Shown here piece by piece: positions 60,528 through 64,000 of a stretch of 64,000 nt of DNA; positions within the stretch are counted from its first letter, which is position 1, and every line of letters begins with the position of its first letter. The translations under genes were made by a program, and so were the position numbers. Under the pieces are notes generated by a model that saw only the letters and a list, made by a program, of their open reading frames with translations, did not search any database and had not been told where the DNA came from. This stretch comes from a bacterium (lineage in GTDB: Bacteria; Zixibacteria; MSB-5A5; GN15; FEB-12), in the NCBI GenBank assembly GCA_016708025.1, contig JADJGQ010000001.1, forward strand, positions 124,001 through 188,000, given 5' to 3'.

Positions 60528-62111
60528 ATGAAGATCGTTGCCGGCATTCTGTGTGCCGGGCTATGCTGTCTGCAGGCAACGGCGGGAGCTTCCGATACCA
60601 ACTTTCCATCGGAAGATGAGATCTATGAAGCCTGGGTGACCGGCGAAATAGATTTCGACCAGTACCAGTTGCTGATGGAGGCGGTCCAATACGGGATCGA
60701 CCCATCACTTTTTGACCTTGCGGACCTGTCGACCGATTCGCTTGACACGGAGGAGGAAAGCGGCGGAAAACCGCCCAAACCTCGCAAGCGAAGGGAATCG
60801 CAGGCAGTGACTGCACGGTATCAGTTTTATCAGGTAATGGATGAACCGGAGCGCTCTCGCTATGCGGCCCTGCTCAAGGGGAAACCGTCGGCACACTGGC
60901 AATTTCTGGTCAGGACGAGAAAAGAGACATCCGGGCGTGAGCGGTTTGTCGGGCGAACGCTCTCATATAGCGATGACAGCGGCCTGGTGCGTGAAGTGAC
61001 CTTGGGGTCATTCAGCCGCAAGTTCGGCCTTGGTTCGGCAGTGAGCTATCGCGGGAAGCTGTTTGACCGGCCTGACGAACTGAATTGGGAGAGCTTTCTC
61101 TGCCCGGACTACGGTGGGTTTAATGGCGGAAGTGTCAGACTCCAGAGTGGCACGATTGAGATGACAATGTTGACTTCTTACAATCGCAATGATGAGTACT
61201 CCCTGCAGACGGAGGCGGCGTGCGTTGCCACTACCAAAGGGAGAGTGCGGCCGTCGGTTACTCTGGCGACTACTGCACTGCGTAACAGATCTTCCGACGA
61301 GACACTGCATGATCATAAGGCCGCTGTCACGATGCAACTCCACTCCTCAGGCAGTGATATCACGCTGGAGTATTGCGCGCAAACAGGAGCCAAAGAGGCA
61401 TACGGGACATTGCTCGCCGATGCTCGGATCAGGACTGAATTCGGTCGAGTGGCTATCTCCGGCTGGAGGTATGACCATTCATATCTGGCGCTGGCTTCAG
61501 GCGGCAGATCGGCGGCGATAAGTCATTCGCTGGAGTTGGCCGAGATCGACTTGTCAATTTCGGATCGTCGTGCCGGTCAGACCGGCATACAAATAGGGGT
61601 TGAGAGTAAACTTGCGAAAGCGGTCCGCTGGTCTTCGAAGGCGATGGCCGCCTGGCTGAATGCCGACAGTTCGGTTCAGCAACTGCGCAGTGAAATTGCC
61701 TGGCAGGCAGGATCGCGCTGGGAAGCAGGGATACAATATTATCTTGGTCGAACGGAGCGAGGGGTAAAAGACAGCCTGTTTCACCGTATACGAGGTAGCC
61801 TTCGCTATGCGAGTGAGCAATTGAACGTCAAGACTGTTGTCGGTCAGAGTGCCACCGAATCCGGCAATGGCGCCTTTTCCTGGCTGACAGATCTGAGATT
61901 CCGGCCATCCCCGGCTACTGAATTGCAGTTCTGGTCGAATTTGGCCCGGTACATGAATGGCCGAATCGACTATTGGTATCTTTTTGCCAAAGTGAAACAG
62001 CAGATCGGAGCGACAGTGACAATCGCCACCAAAGTGACGGAGAGATATTCCGCTGATGCCAGCGATCACTATCAGAGGACTTTCGGACTGGAAGTGAGCG
62101 CCGCGCTATGA
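60528..62111 (+). CDS. exported protein, predicted outer-membrane beta-barrel
   Basis: 527 residues with a signal peptide (GILCAGLCCLQATAGA). A short acidic helical part (about residues 25-65) and a basic Pro/Lys linker precede a long region of alternating strands rich in Tyr, Gly and Ser, ending in RTFGLEVSAAL, a C-terminal barrel-like strand. No family is recognised. It starts 11 bases after the sigma-54 activator and its stop overlaps the next ATG, so it belongs to a surface gene cluster that runs to the window edge. Confidence 0.6.
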   Translation: MKIVAGILCAGLCCLQATAGASDTNFPSEDEIYEAWVTGEIDFDQYQLLMEAVQYGIDPSLFDLADLSTDSLDTEEESGGKPPKPRKRRESQAVTARYQFYQVMDEPERSRYAALLKGKPSAHWQFLVRTRKETSGRERFVGRTLSYSDDSGLVREVTLGSFSRKFGLGSAVSYRGKLFDRPDELNWESFLCPDYGGFNGGSVRLQSGTIEMTMLTSYNRNDEYSLQTEAACVATTKGRVRPSVTLATTALRNRSSDETLHDHKAAVTMQLHSSGSDITLEYCAQTGAKEAYGTLLADARIRTEFGRVAISGWRYDHSYLALASGGRSAAISHSLELAEIDLSISDRRAGQTGIQIGVESKLAKAVRWSSKAMAAWLNADSSVQQLRSEIAWQAGSRWEAGIQYYLGRTERGVKDSLFHRIRGSLRYASEQLNVKTVVGQSATESGNGAFSWLTDLRFRPSPATELQFWSNLARYMNGRIDYWYLFAKVKQQIGATVTIATKVTERYSADASDHYQRTFGLEVSAAL

Positions 62112-63742
62112 AGAGATCGCTGCTTGCACTCTTAGTTGTTCTCGGGTGTGCCGTGTCGCTGAATGCCGGTGTTCTGGTGAATGAGGCGCTGGTAAACGAG
62201 CCAGGCACTTCTGTAACACTGGAGTGGATAGAGATATTCAACGATTCTTCTGAAGCATTGGAATTAAACCGGTGTGTCCTTGTCGTTGACGGTACTAACA
62301 TCTCACTGAATGGATACGGGTTTCTTCCTGCCAACAGCTACATGATCTTCTGTCGACGACTGATCGGCACGGCCGGTTCTCCCGGTTTTGAGACGGTCTG
62401 GGGAGACAGTTCCGGTCTCTGGGGAGATACGCCAGAGGAGGCAGGGCTTCGCATAGCCGAGGAGACTTTCTCGCTTCCCAACAACGGTGGATTCATCCGA
62501 CTCTATTTGGTAAGTACACTTCTTTCCGAATTGACCTGGTCGGACATTGGTGGCGATGGTTATTCCTGGGAGCGGATCTCCGCTTCAAATGATGCCGGTG
62601 TCAACTCAGTCGACCCTACCGGGTCAACTCCCGGCAGGACCAACTCCGTCAGTCCGGTTTCGCTCGATCTGGAACTTGATTCCGTCTGGACAAACTCGTC
62701 CATTGGCGGTGCTGATATCTCGGTCGCGATCTTCAATCGCGGAGATGATACTGCGAAAGTGCAGTCAATCCTGCTCTACCGTCGACAAGCAACTGATTCT
62801 ACTGACACACAGGACACGATCCTTACCCAGGCTATCGAACCACTGGGGCCGGGAAGGCGGGACACTCTTCAATTCACCCTCGAGGAAAGTGGGATCTACG
62901 CCCAGATCGGCCTTCGACTCAGTCCGGATGACCGCACTGCCAACAACAATGCCTTTATCAGGGTGACGGGACAGGCATATCCTCCATTGATCCTGTCGGA
63001 ATTTCTCCCGGATCCGGCGATTCCGCTCGGCAGCGAGTGGGTAGAGTTGCACAATATCTCGGACACGACCATCAACCTGGCAGGCTGGAAGATCGGTGAT
63101 GAGCTGAATCTTCGTGAGATCGTTCCCTCCTCCACGCCAGTTTTTCCGGGGGAGCGTCTGGTCATCGCACAGGATTCGCTGGAGTTTCGTTCGTTTTATG
63201 ACGAATTCGATGGCCGGATATTTGAGCCATCCTCCTGGCCAAGTCTCAACAACGGCGGCGATTTGATCCGGCTCATCGATTCATTTAGTCTTAGCGCCGA
63301 TTTCTATCAGTATATAGAGGGATTCGAGGGGAACTACACTTTTTCACGTGACCAATCCGAACAGCCGATCGGCCCATGGTTACGCTCGGCAGCATCGGGT
63401 GGCACTCCCGGCGAATCGAACACGGTCTGGACGCAGCCGACCGGTGAGCATACTACCATCTCTGTGATCCCGAAAATTTTCTCGCCGGACGGCGACGGAT
63501 TCGAAGATGCCACGACCCTGCATCTGACCGTGGTTGATGCTTCGGCCTACACGCTCAAGATCTACGATCGCACGGGCAATCTGGTCAAGACCCTTCTCGA
63601 CAGCGAACCATTGACCACCGGCACGATCGCCTGGGATGGGAGATCCGATGCGGGGAATCGATTACCGATCGGGATCTATATCTGCTACTTTGAAGCAGAG
63701 GGAGTAGAGTCGGTCAAAGAAACGGTGGTGATAGCCCGATGA
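62108..63742 (+). CDS. surface protein with two lamin-tail domains, CARDB and FlgD-like end
   Basis: 544 residues with a signal peptide. A lamin-tail domain is seen at about residues 20-180 (LVNEALVNEPGTSVTLEWIE), a CARDB-like Ig domain at about 185-290, and a second lamin tail at about 295-440 (LSEFLPDPAIPLGSEWVELH). A FlgD-Ig-type C-terminus starts at KIFSPDGDGFED and ends GIYICYFEAEG. Such modular proteins are secreted to the surface in FCB bacteria. Four-base overlaps couple it to both neighbours. Confidence 0.8.
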   Translation: MKRSLLALLVVLGCAVSLNAGVLVNEALVNEPGTSVTLEWIEIFNDSSEALELNRCVLVVDGTNISLNGYGFLPANSYMIFCRRLIGTAGSPGFETVWGDSSGLWGDTPEEAGLRIAEETFSLPNNGGFIRLYLVSTLLSELTWSDIGGDGYSWERISASNDAGVNSVDPTGSTPGRTNSVSPVSLDLELDSVWTNSSIGGADISVAIFNRGDDTAKVQSILLYRRQATDSTDTQDTILTQAIEPLGPGRRDTLQFTLEESGIYAQIGLRLSPDDRTANNNAFIRVTGQAYPPLILSEFLPDPAIPLGSEWVELHNISDTTINLAGWKIGDELNLREIVPSSTPVFPGERLVIAQDSLEFRSFYDEFDGRIFEPSSWPSLNNGGDLIRLIDSFSLSADFYQYIEGFEGNYTFSRDQSEQPIGPWLRSAASGGTPGESNTVWTQPTGEHTTISVIPKIFSPDGDGFEDATTLHLTVVDASAYTLKIYDRTGNLVKTLLDSEPLTTGTIAWDGRSDAGNRLPIGIYICYFEAEGVESVKETVVIAR

Positions 63743-64000
63743 AACGCTTTCTCACCATTGGCGCAATTGTCCTACTCTTATCCGGCAGCACATCGGCCTA
63801 TGACTTTCTCACCGGGCGAGGGACCGCCTTTGGGCAGGCAATTTTGCTTTCTGAACAATCTCCCTCGGAATTGCTGAATCTACCGACCGGCAGTTTGCAG
63901 TTGGGAGAATTTCGCGTTGAAACGGCTCTTAACCGTGCGTTTGATCTGAAGGACTTTGACCAGTTCATGTTGGCCGCGGCGGGAAGAAAAGGGAAATTCA
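63739..64000 (+). CDS. exported protein, partial (possible PorV/PorQ-like barrel)
   Basis: The frame opens at ATG 63739, overlapping the previous stop (ATGA), and runs off the right edge (87 codons visible). Signal peptide LTIGAIVLLLSGSTSA, then YDFLTGRGTAFGQAILLSEQ and LNLPTGSLQLGEF, which recalls the N-terminus of PorV/UPF0164-type outer-membrane proteins. Too short to be sure. Context (surface cluster) agrees. Confidence 0.55.
   Translation, partial: MKRFLTIGAIVLLLSGSTSAYDFLTGRGTAFGQAILLSEQSPSELLNLPTGSLQLGEFRVETALNRAFDLKDFDQFMLAAAGRKGKF

Noticed and set aside
1..64000. CRISPR arrays, insertion sequences, prophage genes, rRNA or further tRNA genes
   Set aside because: No regularly spaced repeats, transposase or phage-type genes, and only the one tRNA-Gln fold was found.

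Overview
The window is chromosomal DNA from a Gram-negative bacterium. LPS functions are present: split HldE (rfaE1/rfaE2), a WaaF-like heptosyltransferase and an LpxL-like acyltransferase. There are also TolC/HlyD/MacB-type proteins, several signal-peptide beta-barrel-like proteins, FlgD-like C-terminal domains and one PEP-CTERM protein. With SpoVG, tRNA-Gln between spoVG and prs, and a P-protein split into GcvPA/GcvPB, this fits an uncultured FCB-type lineage (Zixibacteria-like). That placement is inference from gene content only.

Layout. 1-5.0 kb (minus strand): partial membrane glycosyltransferase with TPRs, then ispE-spoVG-tRNA-Gln-prs-rplY. 5.2-9.1 kb: aconitase, a palindromic repeat and class II fructose-bisphosphate aldolase. 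9.2-11.6 kb: two unknown exported proteins and a CpcT/CpeT-family protein. 11.8-22 kb: gcvT, comB, a TPR/degenerate-peptidase protein, a BatA/VWA membrane protein, an ABC-F ATPase with a frameshifted tail, a flavodoxin-fold reductase, a methyltransferase and an unknown exported protein. 22.2-27.3 kb: rpmE-DUF1385-prfA-membrane protein-prmC-nth. 27.3-28.9 kb: a PEP-CTERM gene with a sigma-54 type promoter and a frameshifted ferritin-like gene. 29-36 kb: exported metallopeptidase, acyltransferase, HlyD/FtsX/TolC set and waaF. 36-39.2 kb: PAS histidine kinase and two small proteins. 39.3-45.3 kb: rfaE1, unknown, rfaE2, TPR, pepP, accB, pilT. 45.3-48.7 kb: TolB-like propeller, then a ZIP/NifX-like/DUF134 operon diverging from a thioesterase. 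48.9-55.4 kb: accC, gcvH, gcvPA, two zinc-ribbon proteins, a thioredoxin-fold protein and gcvPB. 55.4-64 kb: tandem ABC ATPase, RNase R, a sigma-54 activator and an envelope/surface gene cluster running off the right edge.

Most notable is the thioredoxin-fold gene at 52931-53809. It contains an in-frame TGA exactly where the first cysteine of a CxxC motif belongs (UTWC). A short hairpin with a GGUC loop follows, as in a bacterial SECIS element, so this is very probably a selenoprotein lying between the glycine-cleavage P subunits. Second is the PEP-CTERM gene's -24/-12 promoter with an upstream inverted repeat. Third is the DUF134/NifX-like/ZIP module with a 13-bp perfect inverted repeat carrying two divergent promoters. 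No selA, selB, selC, selD, exosortase or rpoN gene lies in the window, so those partners must be sought elsewhere in the genome.
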